The notes: a model not told the origin generated them from the sequence alone. Positions 16,015 to 25,872 are shown, counted from the stretch's first letter. The stretch is 64,000 nt of DNA from Labilibaculum sp. (GCF_963664555.1 NZ_OY761461.1:3447769-3511768), one strand, 5' to 3'. Program-made: numbers and translations.

Positions 16015-17151
16015 TTATTTTTTGAATAATTTTAATATTGCTTCCTTTATTCTCTCTCGTTCTTCATCGGTCATATTCGAACCGGAAGGAAGACACAATC
16101 CTTTTTCAAACAATTCTTCTGAAACCCCATTTCCATAGTATGGACAAGCCGCAAAAACAGGCTGCATATGCATTGGTTTCCACAATGGACGACACTCAAT
16201 ATTCTCCTTCTCCAATTCCAAACGAATATCTTCCCTGCTTATGCCATTGGTTTTCTTTGGATCAATCAAAACAGATGTCAACCAAAAGTTGCTAAAGAAA
16301 TCCTTATTGGGCTCTTCCTGAAGACTTACCCCTTCGATATCAGAAAACAGTTCTTTGTAAAACTCAAAATTAGCACGACGTTGAGCTACCCGTTCATCCA
16401 AAACTTCCATTTGTCCACGGCCAATACCAGCCACAATATTGCTCATCCGGTAGTTGTACCCAATATGGGAGTGCTGATAGTGCGGCGCATTGTCCCTTGC
16501 CTGTGTAGCCAGGAATCTTGATTTAGCAATCAATTCCTGATCATCTGAAATTAAAGCTCCTCCTCCAGAGGTGGTGATAATTTTATTTCCATTAAAGGAC
16601 AGAATACCAAACTTACCAAATGTACCCATGCATTTTCCTTTGTACTTACTCCCCAAAGCTTCGGCAGCATCTTCAATCAAGGGAATATCATACTTGTTTG
16701 CCACTGCCAGCAATTCTTCTATTTTGGCAGGCATGCCATACAAGTAAACCACAACAATCGCCTTGGGCTTTTTCCCCTTTTCAATCCGATCTTGTATTGC
16801 TTTTTCCAATTGAATTGGACACATGTTCCAGGTATCCTTTTCCGAATCAATTAGAATTGGGCTTGCGCCCAAATAGCTAATCGGATTTACTGTAGCCGAA
16901 AAAGTAAAAGAGGAAGCAATTACTTCATCGCCTGCTTTTACACCCAACAGAATTAGAGAAAGATGAATGGCTGCAGTACCAGCACTCAATGCCGAAGCGT
17001 GCTTTGTTCCGGTGTAATTCTGAAGGTCTGCCTCAAAACCATTTACATTAGGACCAAGAGGGGCCACCCAGTTAGTATCATACGCTTCCTGAACGTACTT
17101 CATTTCGTTTCCTCCCATGTGTGGAGAAGATAGCCATATTTTTGTTTTCAT
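16015..17151 (-). CDS. DegT-family PLP aminotransferase, PglE-like
   Basis: The 378-residue enzyme is a complete DegT/DnrJ/EryC1/StrS sugar aminotransferase. The cofactor-binding lysine is present in GILSFNGNKIITTSGGG, the PLP-contacting aspartate in LIEDAAEALGSKYKG, and the substrate-loop GYNYRMSNIVAGIGR is intact. It starts 3 bp after the stop of a PglC-like initiating transferase, a pairing typical of UDP-bacillosamine-type synthesis in which PglE aminates the 4-keto sugar made by a PglF-like dehydratase (here the gene at 40907-42859). That sugar is inferred. No obvious PglD acetyltransferase lies next to it. It is the last gene of the leftward operon. Confidence 0.92.
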   Translation of the reverse strand: MKTKIWLSSPHMGGNEMKYVQEAYDTNWVAPLGPNVNGFEADLQNYTGTKHASALSAGTAAIHLSLILLGVKAGDEVIASSFTFSATVNPISYLGASPILIDSEKDTWNMCPIQLEKAIQDRIEKGKKPKAIVVVYLYGMPAKIEELLAVANKYDIPLIEDAAEALGSKYKGKCMGTFGKFGILSFNGNKIITTSGGGALISDDQELIAKSRFLATQARDNAPHYQHSHIGYNYRMSNIVAGIGRGQMEVLDERVAQRRANFEFYKELFSDIEGVSLQEEPNKDFFSNFWLTSVLIDPKKTNGISREDIRLELEKENIECRPLWKPMHMQPVFAACPYYGNGVSEELFEKGLCLPSGSNMTDEERERIKEAILKLFKK

Positions 17152-17154
17152 ATT

Positions 17155-17739
17155 CTAATAATTTGTTCTAAATACAGTATTCAAAATAATTTTAAGATCT
17201 CCCATCAAAGAGTGATTGTAATAATAATCCAAATTAATTTTAACCTTATCCGGAAAAATTACTTCGTCATTGTATTTTTGTGGATTATCTACCTTAGCCA
17301 AAATTTCTTCCTCATTGGAATATTTTAATGAAGCCGGACCAGTTATCCCAGGTCGTAACTCCAATACTTTCCGATCTTCCCCCAACAATTTATCTGCATA
17401 TCCCGGCACATCAGGCCGAGGCCCTACCAGACTCATATCTCCCACTAGTACATTCCACAATTCAGGCAATTCATCCAATTTGTACTTTCTAAGAAAGACT
17501 CCTAAAGGTGTTATTCTTGCTTCTCCAGCTACCGATACCGAACTTCCAGAATGTCCCGCAGACATAGAGCGAAACTTAATCATAGTAAACAATTTCCCAT
17601 TTCTCCCGACTCTTTTTTGTTTAAAAAAAGCAGACCCATCCGGCATTTTTGCTCTAATTAAAATCCAAACGAGAATTAAAACTGGAAGGAAAATAATGAG
17701 CCCGAAAGACGAGGATAGTAAATCAAATGTTCTTTTCAT
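17155..17739 (-). CDS. initiating sugar-phosphate transferase, PglC-like
   Basis: The 194-residue membrane enzyme transfers a sugar phosphate from a UDP-sugar onto undecaprenyl phosphate, starting the repeat unit. It is the short (monotopic) form: one hydrophobic N-terminal segment (FGLIIFLPVLILVWILI), then the catalytic block GSAFFKQKRVGRNGKLFTMI, KLDELPELWNVLVGDMSLVG and PRPDVPGYADK. These contain the family's DE, PRP and arginine signatures. It lacks the multi-span N-terminus of WbaP/WcaJ relatives. The neighbouring PglE-like gene suggests a diamino-trideoxy sugar as substrate. Confidence 0.93.
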   Translation of the reverse strand: MKRTFDLLSSSFGLIIFLPVLILVWILIRAKMPDGSAFFKQKRVGRNGKLFTMIKFRSMSAGHSGSSVSVAGEARITPLGVFLRKYKLDELPELWNVLVGDMSLVGPRPDVPGYADKLLGEDRKVLELRPGITGPASLKYSNEEEILAKVDNPQKYNDEVIFPDKVKINLDYYYNHSLMGDLKIILNTVFRTNY

Positions 17740-17745
17740 AAGTAC

Positions 17746-18498
17746 TTAAAATCTTTTTAATAAGGCATTGCAGGCATACCCAACAAAGGAATAAACTGCT
17801 TTTATTAATGATAAATTCTCAATTTTACGATACACTTTCCAAACATCAGCTGCCGCCTTCCATTTTTTTGCTGTATTGGAGTTGGAAACCAATCGATAGG
17901 ATGCTAAAAGTTCATTAATGCCATGTGCCTTAAAACCTCGTTTCATGATTAACAACCATAATGCCATATCATGACTACTTTTAATATTTGGCATTTCAAA
18001 ATAACCAACTTTTTCTTTATCAATGATGACAGTTAAACATCCAATTATTGTATTTCGCAAATACTGATGGTAATTAATTGTATTAGGTACATTAATTACT
18101 TTATTTAACTTGATACCATCCTCTGACATTAAATCATAAGAAGAGAATGTAAATTCATAATTATTACGAATCATGAAATCTAACTGTACCCCTAACTTCT
18201 GAGGATACCACACATCATCACTATCTAAAAATGCAATAAAACGTCCCTTTGCTTTACGTAAAGCAATATTTCTAGCTTCAGCAGCACCAACGTTAGTTTC
18301 TAATGCAATTAATTGAATTCTATCATCATTAAGAATAAGAGAATTAATAAGTTCTATGGACTTATCCTTTGAACAATCATCTACAATAATCATCTCCCAA
18401 TCCGTATAGGTTTGTTTTAAAACCGATTGAATAGTTGCTTGAATAAAATGACTTGAATTATAAGAAGGGGTTATTATAGATACTTTGTTATTTTTCAT
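17746..18498 (-). CDS. family 2 glycosyltransferase
   Basis: The 250-residue protein is a GT-A enzyme of family 2. It has the N-terminal VSIITPSYNSSHFIQATIQS strand-helix, IIVDDCSKDKS, and a DxD-type metal site in FIAFLDSDDVWYPQ. I chose ATG 18498 because MKNNKVSIITPSYN is the canonical start; the longer frame from 18519 would overlap the previous gene further. The chosen start overlaps that gene by 11 bp. It should act on the cytoplasmic face, adding a sugar to the lipid-linked repeat unit. The donor is not predictable from sequence. Confidence 0.9.
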   Translation of the reverse strand: MKNNKVSIITPSYNSSHFIQATIQSVLKQTYTDWEMIIVDDCSKDKSIELINSLILNDDRIQLIALETNVGAAEARNIALRKAKGRFIAFLDSDDVWYPQKLGVQLDFMIRNNYEFTFSSYDLMSEDGIKLNKVINVPNTINYHQYLRNTIIGCLTVIIDKEKVGYFEMPNIKSSHDMALWLLIMKRGFKAHGINELLASYRLVSNSNTAKKWKAAADVWKVYRKIENLSLIKAVYSFVGYACNALLKRF

Positions 18499-19606
18499 TA
18501 TTATAGAATTGGTTAACACGACTAATAATCACATTAGCTCTGTCATCAATCAAATTAACAGCATCAAAAGTACTCATGTTATTTTTGATTTTATTAATCT
18601 CTTCAAAGCTCAAATTATTTACATATTTAATAATTTCATCATCCAAAGTAGCATCAATCACAAAACCCACATTTAATTTATTAACCTTATCTCCTAGGAA
18701 GGTTTTCGTACTTACAATTATAGGGGTATAAAAATAAATAGACTCATACAATTTATTTGGTTCCGCATATTGAACATTGACAAAATCACTGTCATAGCAG
18801 GATAAAGACACATCTACTTTACTATAAATAGAAGATAAATCATCTGGGTTTTTAAAACTCCCATAGAAATGGATATTTTGATATTTCTCCACTAATTCTT
18901 CAACCATCTTCTTATACTCTGGAATTCCATCTCCAAAGAATAAAAATTTATGATTTGGAAATCTTTCACCAATAATTCTCGCAAAACGCATAATTGTATT
19001 TGGGAATCGAAGAGCTCCAATAAAACCAAAGACGATTTCATTTTTCGTTTCAAACTCTAACACAGGTCTTGCCTTCCCTTTGAATGAAAAATGAATTTTA
19101 TTGGGCTGCACGATTACATTTTCTCTTCGTTTTTTTCCATATAAAAACTCAACAAACCCCTCAGATAACACAACAGTCAGCAAAGAAAGCTTTATAAGTA
19201 TTTTATCAATATTCTTAAAAATATTGACAATGATACTAGAAGAGAAATATCCATATACCAAGTCTCTTATTTCATATATATATTTTTTCCTACTTATTAA
19301 ACAAATGAGAGCAAAATCGAAAGAAAAAACATAATAAATAGTAGACGAAGAATTCTTTCTGAAAATATTCTTGAAAATATGGTGTGCATTTAATAATTTC
19401 CCCCAATATGATTTACCATTCTCAACCAAGCCTAAATCTACTATTGGAATATCTTTTAATGAAGCAACTTCTTTACCAAAACCTCTATCAAAACCATATA
19501 TTTCTACATCATAACCACTTTCAATAAAGCTTTCAACTCTTTTTAAAACTCCAGAATGCTTCCTATTGGTTAATAAGAAAACGATCTTTTTTTCTCCTTT
19601 TTTCAT
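18488..19606 (-). CDS. family 4-type glycosyltransferase
   Basis: The 372-residue GT-B protein starts KKIVFLLTNRKHSGVLKRVE and has the C-terminal nucleotide-sugar-binding region FGFIGALRFPNTIMRFARII...FFGDGIPEYKKMVEEL, then the YAEPNKLYESIYFYTPII segment where GT4 enzymes carry their EX7E-type motif. It abuts the deacetylase gene without spacing, and its end overlaps the next GT2. Base composition is very AT-rich, like its immediate neighbours. It probably adds an internal sugar of the repeat unit. Confidence 0.85.
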   Translation of the reverse strand: MKKGEKKIVFLLTNRKHSGVLKRVESFIESGYDVEIYGFDRGFGKEVASLKDIPIVDLGLVENGKSYWGKLLNAHHIFKNIFRKNSSSTIYYVFSFDFALICLISRKKYIYEIRDLVYGYFSSSIIVNIFKNIDKILIKLSLLTVVLSEGFVEFLYGKKRRENVIVQPNKIHFSFKGKARPVLEFETKNEIVFGFIGALRFPNTIMRFARIIGERFPNHKFLFFGDGIPEYKKMVEELVEKYQNIHFYGSFKNPDDLSSIYSKVDVSLSCYDSDFVNVQYAEPNKLYESIYFYTPIIVSTKTFLGDKVNKLNVGFVIDATLDDEIIKYVNNLSFEEINKIKNNMSTFDAVNLIDDRANVIISRVNQFYNNEK

Positions 19607-20608
19607 TTACTTATTTTCTGTTTCTTTGATTTTCTCACGAATCATTTCAACTGACAAACTTTTATGCCTTTTTAACAATTGGTCTAATAACTGTATCGTG
19701 CTCGAAGAAAAACTTTTGGGATGTGCAACAAAGCATAATACCGACTTCATTTTCATTTTCCTCACCATTATTCTATTTAATTTCAAAGCAATATCATCTA
19801 AGGAGGCATATTTCACAGATCTCATCAACTTCCGCATCTTGCCATAAAAGCTAGTATAGGAAGCACTTACACCACTCATATTATTATTTACGGATTTACT
19901 GTGCAAGTATTTATTTACTAAGAATAGTATCGGATTTATTCTGTATCTAGTTACAGGAATTTCATAAAATCTTCCATTTTGCTCTTCTACACAAGGGGTA
20001 GTATCAAATTGCCAATACCATTTCTTTGTGTTTGCTTGTCTAAAGTCATAATAATTAATTGGTTTTTGATCTAGAAAATCTCCAGGTAGAACACTAAAAT
20101 CCATATCAATATCACTATCTAAAAAAGTATCTCTCAAATCATTAAAAGGCGTTATGCTCCATCCACCGGCTCTAAATGTGGTAATTTTATAATTATCTCG
20201 AACAGAGGCTACAATATTTTGAAGATTATCTAAACACTCTTTAAAATAATCTTGCAATTCATTGGGGGTTAAACTGTGTAATCGATATCTTGAATAATCA
20301 GACAAATCCCAATGCCCATTTTCTTTTTTTGTTGCGTCGAGCCAATGTGGGTGTATATGTAAGCCAATATCATGACCTCCTTTTACTATATTTCTTATTA
20401 AATCAGAATAAGCATTATGTTCTTCAATACAATTCTTTTTTAAATGAACTAAGTAAGAACTATCTACAAAAAAAATCCCAACACCTCCATGTTTTTTAAA
20501 TACATTTAAGATGTCGTCTGTCACATCACCAATACATCCTTTTAATGATCCACTGTCTTTACCTAAAAACAATTCATAATCAAAAGTTAATATAATGTCC
20601 TTTTTCAT
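19607..20608 (-). CDS. NodB-like polysaccharide deacetylase-fold protein
   Basis: The 333-residue protein starts MKKDIILTFDYELFLG, with the first catalytic-type aspartate of the NodB fold. It continues with IFFVDSSYLVHL and the metal-binding GGHDIGLHIHPHWLD (HxxxxH-like). The FRAGGWSITPF loop is conserved in related capsule-locus proteins. ATG 20608 is preferred over an upstream ATG that would add seven residues inside the previous gene. It is cytoplasmic (no signal), so it probably removes an acetyl or related group from a sugar intermediate and not from mature cell wall. It lies between a FemAB-like gene and a GT4 with no intergenic spacing. Confidence 0.85.
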   Translation of the reverse strand: MKKDIILTFDYELFLGKDSGSLKGCIGDVTDDILNVFKKHGGVGIFFVDSSYLVHLKKNCIEEHNAYSDLIRNIVKGGHDIGLHIHPHWLDATKKENGHWDLSDYSRYRLHSLTPNELQDYFKECLDNLQNIVASVRDNYKITTFRAGGWSITPFNDLRDTFLDSDIDMDFSVLPGDFLDQKPINYYDFRQANTKKWYWQFDTTPCVEEQNGRFYEIPVTRYRINPILFLVNKYLHSKSVNNNMSGVSASYTSFYGKMRKLMRSVKYASLDDIALKLNRIMVRKMKMKSVLCFVAHPKSFSSSTIQLLDQLLKRHKSLSVEMIREKIKETENK

Positions 20609-20609
20609 A

Positions 20610-21587
20610 CTACAATCTTTCTTGATCAATTATATCTCCCTTGTATACTCTTTTGTGCATCAATGCATTTAGTTTAGCTACAAAACAAAACAATTTATAT
20701 ATGACATTATTAGATGGATACTTCCATAAATACCCCTTCTTCATTTCACCTCCAAATCGCTCTTTAAATTTCTGTATTCCTTCTATCTTACTCCCCTTCT
20801 TCGGTTTAATTCGAGCTCCAACAAAATCATAAAAACTAACGCCTACACTCTTTAATTTGATAATATTTTCCCAATGCATCAAATTAATCGATCCAATATG
20901 GGGTCTTAAAGCACTTCCTCCATAAAAATAGTAAGCTCCGAAACCTTTTTCATACAATAACATTGAACTTCCCTGAGGTATTCCATCTTTATAAGCTACA
21001 GAAATCAATGCATTCCCATTTAATTTTGTTGCAATTTCCTTCAATTCTATTTCTGAAGTATAATTAAGATTTTGCCTTTCCATAGTATCTTTATATAGCT
21101 CAAAAAAATCGGAAAATTGATCTTCTCCTGTTTTTATTATAACTCCATCCTTCTTTGCCTTTTTAATAACATTTCTATGTTTTGGATGCAGATTTGCAAA
21201 TAATTCTTCTTCACCTTTTTCCAAATCTATTTGGTATGAACCAAATGAAGCTTCTAAACTTCCTTTAGGAAAAGTATCAAATACCACATTCGTATTAGGT
21301 TGATATACAAAATGTGCCGATGTGTTTTTTATATTTTTGACAACTTCTTCTAAAAAATTTTTTTCTTTTAGAAAATTAGGGTCTTCAAAATCTCCCTTTT
21401 TAATTGACTCATTTGTAAAAACAAGTCTTTTAAAAATCATTTTCTTCTCGATAATAAAGGGAAGGATGAATTCATCAGATGTAAACCAACCATATTTAAA
21501 ATTAGTAATTGATTTAAGATAATCTTCCCTAGCTGTTATGGGTAAAGGAAAACCAATTTCTGTTTCTGCTTTAACAATGTTTATCAT
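20610..21587 (-). CDS. FemAB/GNAT-like aminoacyl- or acyltransferase
   Basis: The 325-residue protein has the FemAB-type double-GNAT organisation. Visible blocks are NLHPKHRNVIKKAKKDGVII, the long helix leading to FFELYKDTMERQNLNY, YYFYGGSALRPHIGSINLMH, and GVSFYDFVGARIKPKKGSKI with GIQKFKERFGGEM at the end. These closely resemble capsule-locus FemAB proteins, which transfer amino-acid or acyl groups to an amino sugar. It follows a 150-bp gap, the largest within the distal operon. With the adjacent deacetylase and ATP-grasp genes it suggests amide decoration of a deacetylated amino sugar (inference). Confidence 0.85.
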   Translation of the reverse strand: MINIVKAETEIGFPLPITAREDYLKSITNFKYGWFTSDEFILPFIIEKKMIFKRLVFTNESIKKGDFEDPNFLKEKNFLEEVVKNIKNTSAHFVYQPNTNVVFDTFPKGSLEASFGSYQIDLEKGEEELFANLHPKHRNVIKKAKKDGVIIKTGEDQFSDFFELYKDTMERQNLNYTSEIELKEIATKLNGNALISVAYKDGIPQGSSMLLYEKGFGAYYFYGGSALRPHIGSINLMHWENIIKLKSVGVSFYDFVGARIKPKKGSKIEGIQKFKERFGGEMKKGYLWKYPSNNVIYKLFCFVAKLNALMHKRVYKGDIIDQERL

Positions 21588-21737
21588 TCCTATGTTTAAT
21601 TAGACGCGTATATTAGCATCTGATATAAATATAATTATTTAACAACCAAGACATTTCTCTTGATCAGACAAGACTCAATTTAATAACTAAGTTGTCACTC
21701 ACAACCAATAATAAATAAACTAATTCATTATAAAAAT

Positions 21738-22652
21738 CTAACTTTTGAGTTTTTTAATGTCAAGCTTTGTCCCTAAATAATCATAATACTCGTAAGTAAG
21801 GAATCCACTTCCTGGTGTAAAAGTCATTTCTCCAAATATTACCTTTCCATCAATTTCATAAAAATCAATTCGAACAAATGGAATTCCCGTTCCTAACTTC
21901 TTACATGTTTCAATCATTTTATCTAAAGATTTCGGTCGAGGGAATCTGTTTCCACTATTTCTAAGACTAACGGGAATCTCCTTCCAATTACTATCGTAGA
22001 CTTCAACCGAAAAATCATGAGTTTCTAAATTACGACCAGAGTGAATACAAATAGATTCGACTTCTCCATTAAAACAAAACATTTTATAATCAATTAAAGT
22101 TCCATTCGGAGAAGAATCCTCCAAATATTTTTCAGCAATTACACATGGCTGTATTTTTAAGTAATGCATTTGACCAGCAATAATTCCATATTTACTATTA
22201 AGCCATTTATTAAATTTTTTAATTGTTTTCTTAAAATTTAACTTGCTTTTATCTTTTATAACCATAACGCTATTACACCCATGGTTTGTTTTAAGAACAA
22301 ATTGATCAGGAAGAGACGAAAAATCAATATCATTAGCATCATCCCATTTCCCATATAATTCATTTAATGTATCACCGCAACCTTTCTCTTCCACATATTC
22401 TCTAACCAAGTACTTATCTGCACATCTTGTCCATATAGATGTGTCCGTATTAAATTGCATCCAAAAATTTTTTTCTACAATATTTTTGGGATTTTCCCAA
22501 TCAAGCTTTTGTTTAAAATCATTCATATAATCCTCTTCAGCAGCTAAGCGAGGGTCCTTATTGAATAAATATTTATGTTTCTGATATTTATATATTTCAT
22601 ATACAAAGACTATTGTTTGACTTCTTTTAAGAAATTCTTTAAGCTTGCTCAT
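21738..22652 (-). CDS. TupA-like ATP-grasp protein
   Basis: The 304-residue protein fits the TupA-like ATP-grasp family found in polysaccharide loci. Family features are LPDQFVLKTNHGCNSVMVIK (nucleotide-binding lysine), IAEKYLEDSSPNGTLIDYKM, FCFNGEVESICIHSGR and FVRIDFYEIDGKVIFGEMTF with TPGSGF at the end. ATP-grasp enzymes join a carboxylate to an amine or similar group via an acyl phosphate, so it likely attaches an amino acid to a uronic acid or links glutamate-like residues. Its first codons overlap the Wzy gene end by 14 bp. Confidence 0.87.
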   Translation of the reverse strand: MSKLKEFLKRSQTIVFVYEIYKYQKHKYLFNKDPRLAAEEDYMNDFKQKLDWENPKNIVEKNFWMQFNTDTSIWTRCADKYLVREYVEEKGCGDTLNELYGKWDDANDIDFSSLPDQFVLKTNHGCNSVMVIKDKSKLNFKKTIKKFNKWLNSKYGIIAGQMHYLKIQPCVIAEKYLEDSSPNGTLIDYKMFCFNGEVESICIHSGRNLETHDFSVEVYDSNWKEIPVSLRNSGNRFPRPKSLDKMIETCKKLGTGIPFVRIDFYEIDGKVIFGEMTFTPGSGFLTYEYYDYLGTKLDIKKLKS

Positions 22653-23877
22653 ATATAATGTGTTTTTTATAATTCAAAATTAAATACAAATAAATTGCGA
22701 TTCCTGGTTTTATAAAGATACCATCACTAACAGTCATAGCTGGAATAATAAAAACGGAAAAGGTAATAATAAGTAAATCTTTTACATGTGAGTTATCATT
22801 TGTTTTCAATTTTAATATTGAAAACAAAATGTACAAGCCTACAATTAAACCAATTAAGATACCAAAATTTAACATCAACTGTAAAAAACCATTATGTGGA
22901 GTTAAGTCTTCCACCTTAGATACCATATTACCATGACCAAGTATTTCAGAAGCTTGATAAGTCATCTGGTAAAACTCACCACCTAATCCGTAACCAATTA
23001 CAGGTCTTTCACTTATCAATTTTATTCCTGCTTCCCAAATATAATCACGTCCACCCTCCATTTCATGTGCAGCGATCTTTTCAAGAGTTCTACTTGATAA
23101 ATTATGTTCAGATAAAACTTGCAAAAAATAATCAGCAGATGCGCTAAAGAAAATGATTATCGCTAATAAAGATACTGGTATTAAAACTTTTTTGATATAA
23201 CTAATTTGCCCATAAAATATTTTCAAAATTAAAAAAGTTAGCAAACATAAAAGAGCCCCACGTGAACCATATAAAACAATAGCAAAAAATTCTATAAGAC
23301 AGATAATTAGTAAACTGTATTTTTTATTTCGTATGTATTCATTCAAATGCAGTAATAAAGGAAAAATGAGCATATATGAAAAAAACATATTATACTCTTT
23401 CGCATTTACAAAAAAGTTTATTTTTAGAATAACTGGAATCAAAGACAAAAACAAGATGAATGACATAATATACGAACCTTTCAATAAAGTATTATACAAT
23501 ATCTTTTTATCTTGAATTGAATAAACAAATAAGCCCATTGGCAACCACCATATGAATGTCCAAAATGCAGAAGCACTAATAAGTAGGTTTATAGGATCGC
23601 CACGCATCAAACTTAGCAATGCTCCCAAAAAGTACAATATAAAAAACAAAACATATGATTTAACAAACATTACATGAGAACGTTTGAAAACATATCGCAG
23701 ACTTTTTACCATTACCAAAAGGATAAGAACTCCAGCAAGTAAAGACATCTTTGATTGTATATCCTTACTTAGAAATGGTAAAATCGATTTTATAGTCCCA
23801 TTTAAAGCTTGAATAATAAAAAAGAATATAACATAAAAGCTCAACTTTTCATCTATTTGTCTCTCGGTCTTATTCAT
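22639..23877 (-). CDS. wzy: O-antigen polymerase/ligase family protein (Wzy-like)
   Basis: The 412-residue integral membrane protein has about ten to twelve hydrophobic spans. It carries the large periplasmic loop of the Wzy/WaaL superfamily, ending in DLTPHNGFLQLMLNFGILIG. The loop also contains GGRDYIWEAGIKLISERPVI-type residues that typify the O-antigen ligase domain. In a locus with Wzx and Wzz it most likely polymerises undecaprenyl-linked repeat units in the periplasm. It overlaps the upstream GT2 by 8 bp and the downstream ATP-grasp by 14 bp, consistent with tight operonic translation. Confidence 0.88.
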   Translation of the reverse strand: MNKTERQIDEKLSFYVIFFFIIQALNGTIKSILPFLSKDIQSKMSLLAGVLILLVMVKSLRYVFKRSHVMFVKSYVLFFILYFLGALLSLMRGDPINLLISASAFWTFIWWLPMGLFVYSIQDKKILYNTLLKGSYIMSFILFLSLIPVILKINFFVNAKEYNMFFSYMLIFPLLLHLNEYIRNKKYSLLIICLIEFFAIVLYGSRGALLCLLTFLILKIFYGQISYIKKVLIPVSLLAIIIFFSASADYFLQVLSEHNLSSRTLEKIAAHEMEGGRDYIWEAGIKLISERPVIGYGLGGEFYQMTYQASEILGHGNMVSKVEDLTPHNGFLQLMLNFGILIGLIVGLYILFSILKLKTNDNSHVKDLLIITFSVFIIPAMTVSDGIFIKPGIAIYLYLILNYKKHIIYEQA

Positions 23878-24775
23878 TATCGTTTAAAAATGAATTGTCC
23901 ATATTATTAATCATACCTGCCCAAAATCCTTTCCATTTGTGAAAGTATATCTTTCTACTTCTTTTACTAAATATATCTCTTATAAAAACAGCTGTTTCGA
24001 AAAACAGCATATAAGAGAATAAAAATACACCTTTAGCTCCCATATGCTGTTTTATTATATACACTCTATTCCTGCCATTTAAATAGGCCATATCTGCCGA
24101 CATATCTTGAGAACTTGGGTAATTTATATGTTGATGCCATGCTATTGATTCCTTTGTAACACCTTCAATAAAACCGCATTTTTTCATCCTAAAATACATG
24201 TCTATTTCATCATTATACATAAATAATTTTGCATCTTGAAGGCCTACTTTTTCATAGAACTCCCGTTTAGCCATATTGGCGCCGCCTTGAACATAAGAAA
24301 CTATCTTAGAAACAGGCACTTCTGAAAGACTTTGATTTCTGTTCTGTATTTTAGGTATTCCTATAGAACTAACATTAACACCATAACTTTCAATTATTTT
24401 AGAATTCCTTTTCAACATAACAGGAGCAACCATTCCAAGATTTGTATTCGAATACAAATAATTATATAAAGCTTTTATTGCGCCCTTTGCCCATTTTATA
24501 TCATTACCAATCAACATAATAGATTCTACAATGCTATCTTGTAAAGCAAAATGGAGACCATCGTTGTAAGCCCCAGTACATCCACCATTAGATTCTCTTT
24601 CAATGATAATGGAATCTTTGAAGTAATCTTTTACCTTTTTCAGATATTCCTCAGTCGATCCATTATCTACAATGATATGTTTATATAAATCATCTTTGTA
24701 ATCCTGATAATACTGGCACCATTCATCAAACTTATAGTTATCATTATAAGTAATGGTTATTGCTGCAATTTTCAT
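23870..24775 (-). CDS. family 2 glycosyltransferase, rhamnosyltransferase-like
   Basis: The 301-residue GT-A protein begins MKIAAITITYNDNYKFDEW. Its IIVDNGSTEEYL, ERESNGGCTGAYNDGLHFAL and MLIGNDIKWAKGA blocks match the WbbL-like subgroup, where the metal-binding site is modified. FMYNDEIDMYFRMKKCGFIEG near residue 210 is the typical acceptor-side motif. It lies 2 bp from the end of a DegT-like gene and overlaps the polymerase gene. It is expected to extend the repeat unit; the sugar is not predictable. Confidence 0.9.
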   Translation of the reverse strand: MKIAAITITYNDNYKFDEWCQYYQDYKDDLYKHIIVDNGSTEEYLKKVKDYFKDSIIIERESNGGCTGAYNDGLHFALQDSIVESIMLIGNDIKWAKGAIKALYNYLYSNTNLGMVAPVMLKRNSKIIESYGVNVSSIGIPKIQNRNQSLSEVPVSKIVSYVQGGANMAKREFYEKVGLQDAKLFMYNDEIDMYFRMKKCGFIEGVTKESIAWHQHINYPSSQDMSADMAYLNGRNRVYIIKQHMGAKGVFLFSYMLFFETAVFIRDIFSKRSRKIYFHKWKGFWAGMINNMDNSFLNDNE

Positions 24776-24777
24776 AA

Positions 24778-25848
24778 TTATTCAAATATCTTATTTAGCT
24801 GTTTTATTATATGTTCACATTTTGCATTGCTGTCCTCAAGTGGGATTTCTATAATTCTTGAAACAATACTTCTAGCATTAGGACAATTTTTTCCATCATC
24901 CAACAATTGATACCCCCTTATTGAATATATGCCTTCTTTAGCTAATTTTAAGAGTGCTATCTCTACTATAATATCATCAGCACAAATCAGCACAATTTTA
25001 TGGTTATTCGCATCATCATTACCTAATGTTATTAATCTCACGGTAGATTTTGATATTAAATGAACTCTTAATTCTTTTAAAAAATCTTGCCTAAATATTT
25101 GTTCTTTATTGGCTTTTAAAATTCCACCTAAAATAGCTTTTTCAAAAGAATTAATGTCATCATTATATGAATCAAATAACTTAAATAAAATCATTTTCAC
25201 ATAAGTCAATAGAGTGAATATTTTAAACTTTTTATAACGATAAATTCGATATCGATTAAAATAAAAGTCCCAATAAGCTATTAGATGTATAAAAAGATGA
25301 TTTTTTCTTTTAATAATATAATCCTCACTACTTGTCCAGAAAAAAGCACCAAGATGACCAGGAGTAGCTTTCCCAGGAGAAAATGAGAAGAAACCAGCAT
25401 CGCCAAAAGTTCCAATAAATCTGCCATCACATTTTGCTTCAAAACTCTGAGCGGCATCATCTATAATTGATACATTATATTTGCGACATATAACTTCTAC
25501 TTGCGTCATATTAGCAGGATTGCCGTACATACTAGCTATAATGACACAGCTAACATCATTGTTTATTAACTTGTATTCTAAATCATCTATATTAACATTT
25601 AAATCGTCTAAATTAAGATCATAACAAATATAAGATAGTTCTAAGCGTTTAATTGGATTTAAAATAGAATCACAAACATATGTAGGAAGGAGTACTGTAC
25701 CCCTTACATCCAAAGACTTAAGACAATGATATAGTGCTGCTTTACCAGAGCAAGCATATTGCCATTTTTTTTCAGTTCGCTCATTAAGCTTTGGGATATT
25801 TAATTCTGCTTTAGAAAAAGAAATCGGTTTAAATTTTTCAACAATCAT
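24778..25848 (-). CDS. divergent DegT-family aminotransferase-like protein
   Basis: The 356-residue protein is a divergent member of the DegT fold. It keeps the PLP aspartate (SIIDDAAQSFEAKCDG) and a lysine at the cofactor position (FFSFSPGKATPGHLGAF). The middle (FYFNRYRIYRYKKFKIFTLL) and C-terminal half have little resemblance to characterised sugar aminotransferases, and the N-terminal substrate-loop glycines read CSGKAALYHCL. It may be a functional aminotransferase for an unusual substrate or a specialised relative found only in such loci. It is followed by a GT2 after 2 bp. Confidence 0.75.
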   Translation of the reverse strand: MIVEKFKPISFSKAELNIPKLNERTEKKWQYACSGKAALYHCLKSLDVRGTVLLPTYVCDSILNPIKRLELSYICYDLNLDDLNVNIDDLEYKLINNDVSCVIIASMYGNPANMTQVEVICRKYNVSIIDDAAQSFEAKCDGRFIGTFGDAGFFSFSPGKATPGHLGAFFWTSSEDYIIKRKNHLFIHLIAYWDFYFNRYRIYRYKKFKIFTLLTYVKMILFKLFDSYNDDINSFEKAILGGILKANKEQIFRQDFLKELRVHLISKSTVRLITLGNDDANNHKIVLICADDIIVEIALLKLAKEGIYSIRGYQLLDDGKNCPNARSIVSRIIEIPLEDSNAKCEHIIKQLNKIFE

Positions 25849-25872
25849 TTTGTAACATTTAACTTTTCCACC

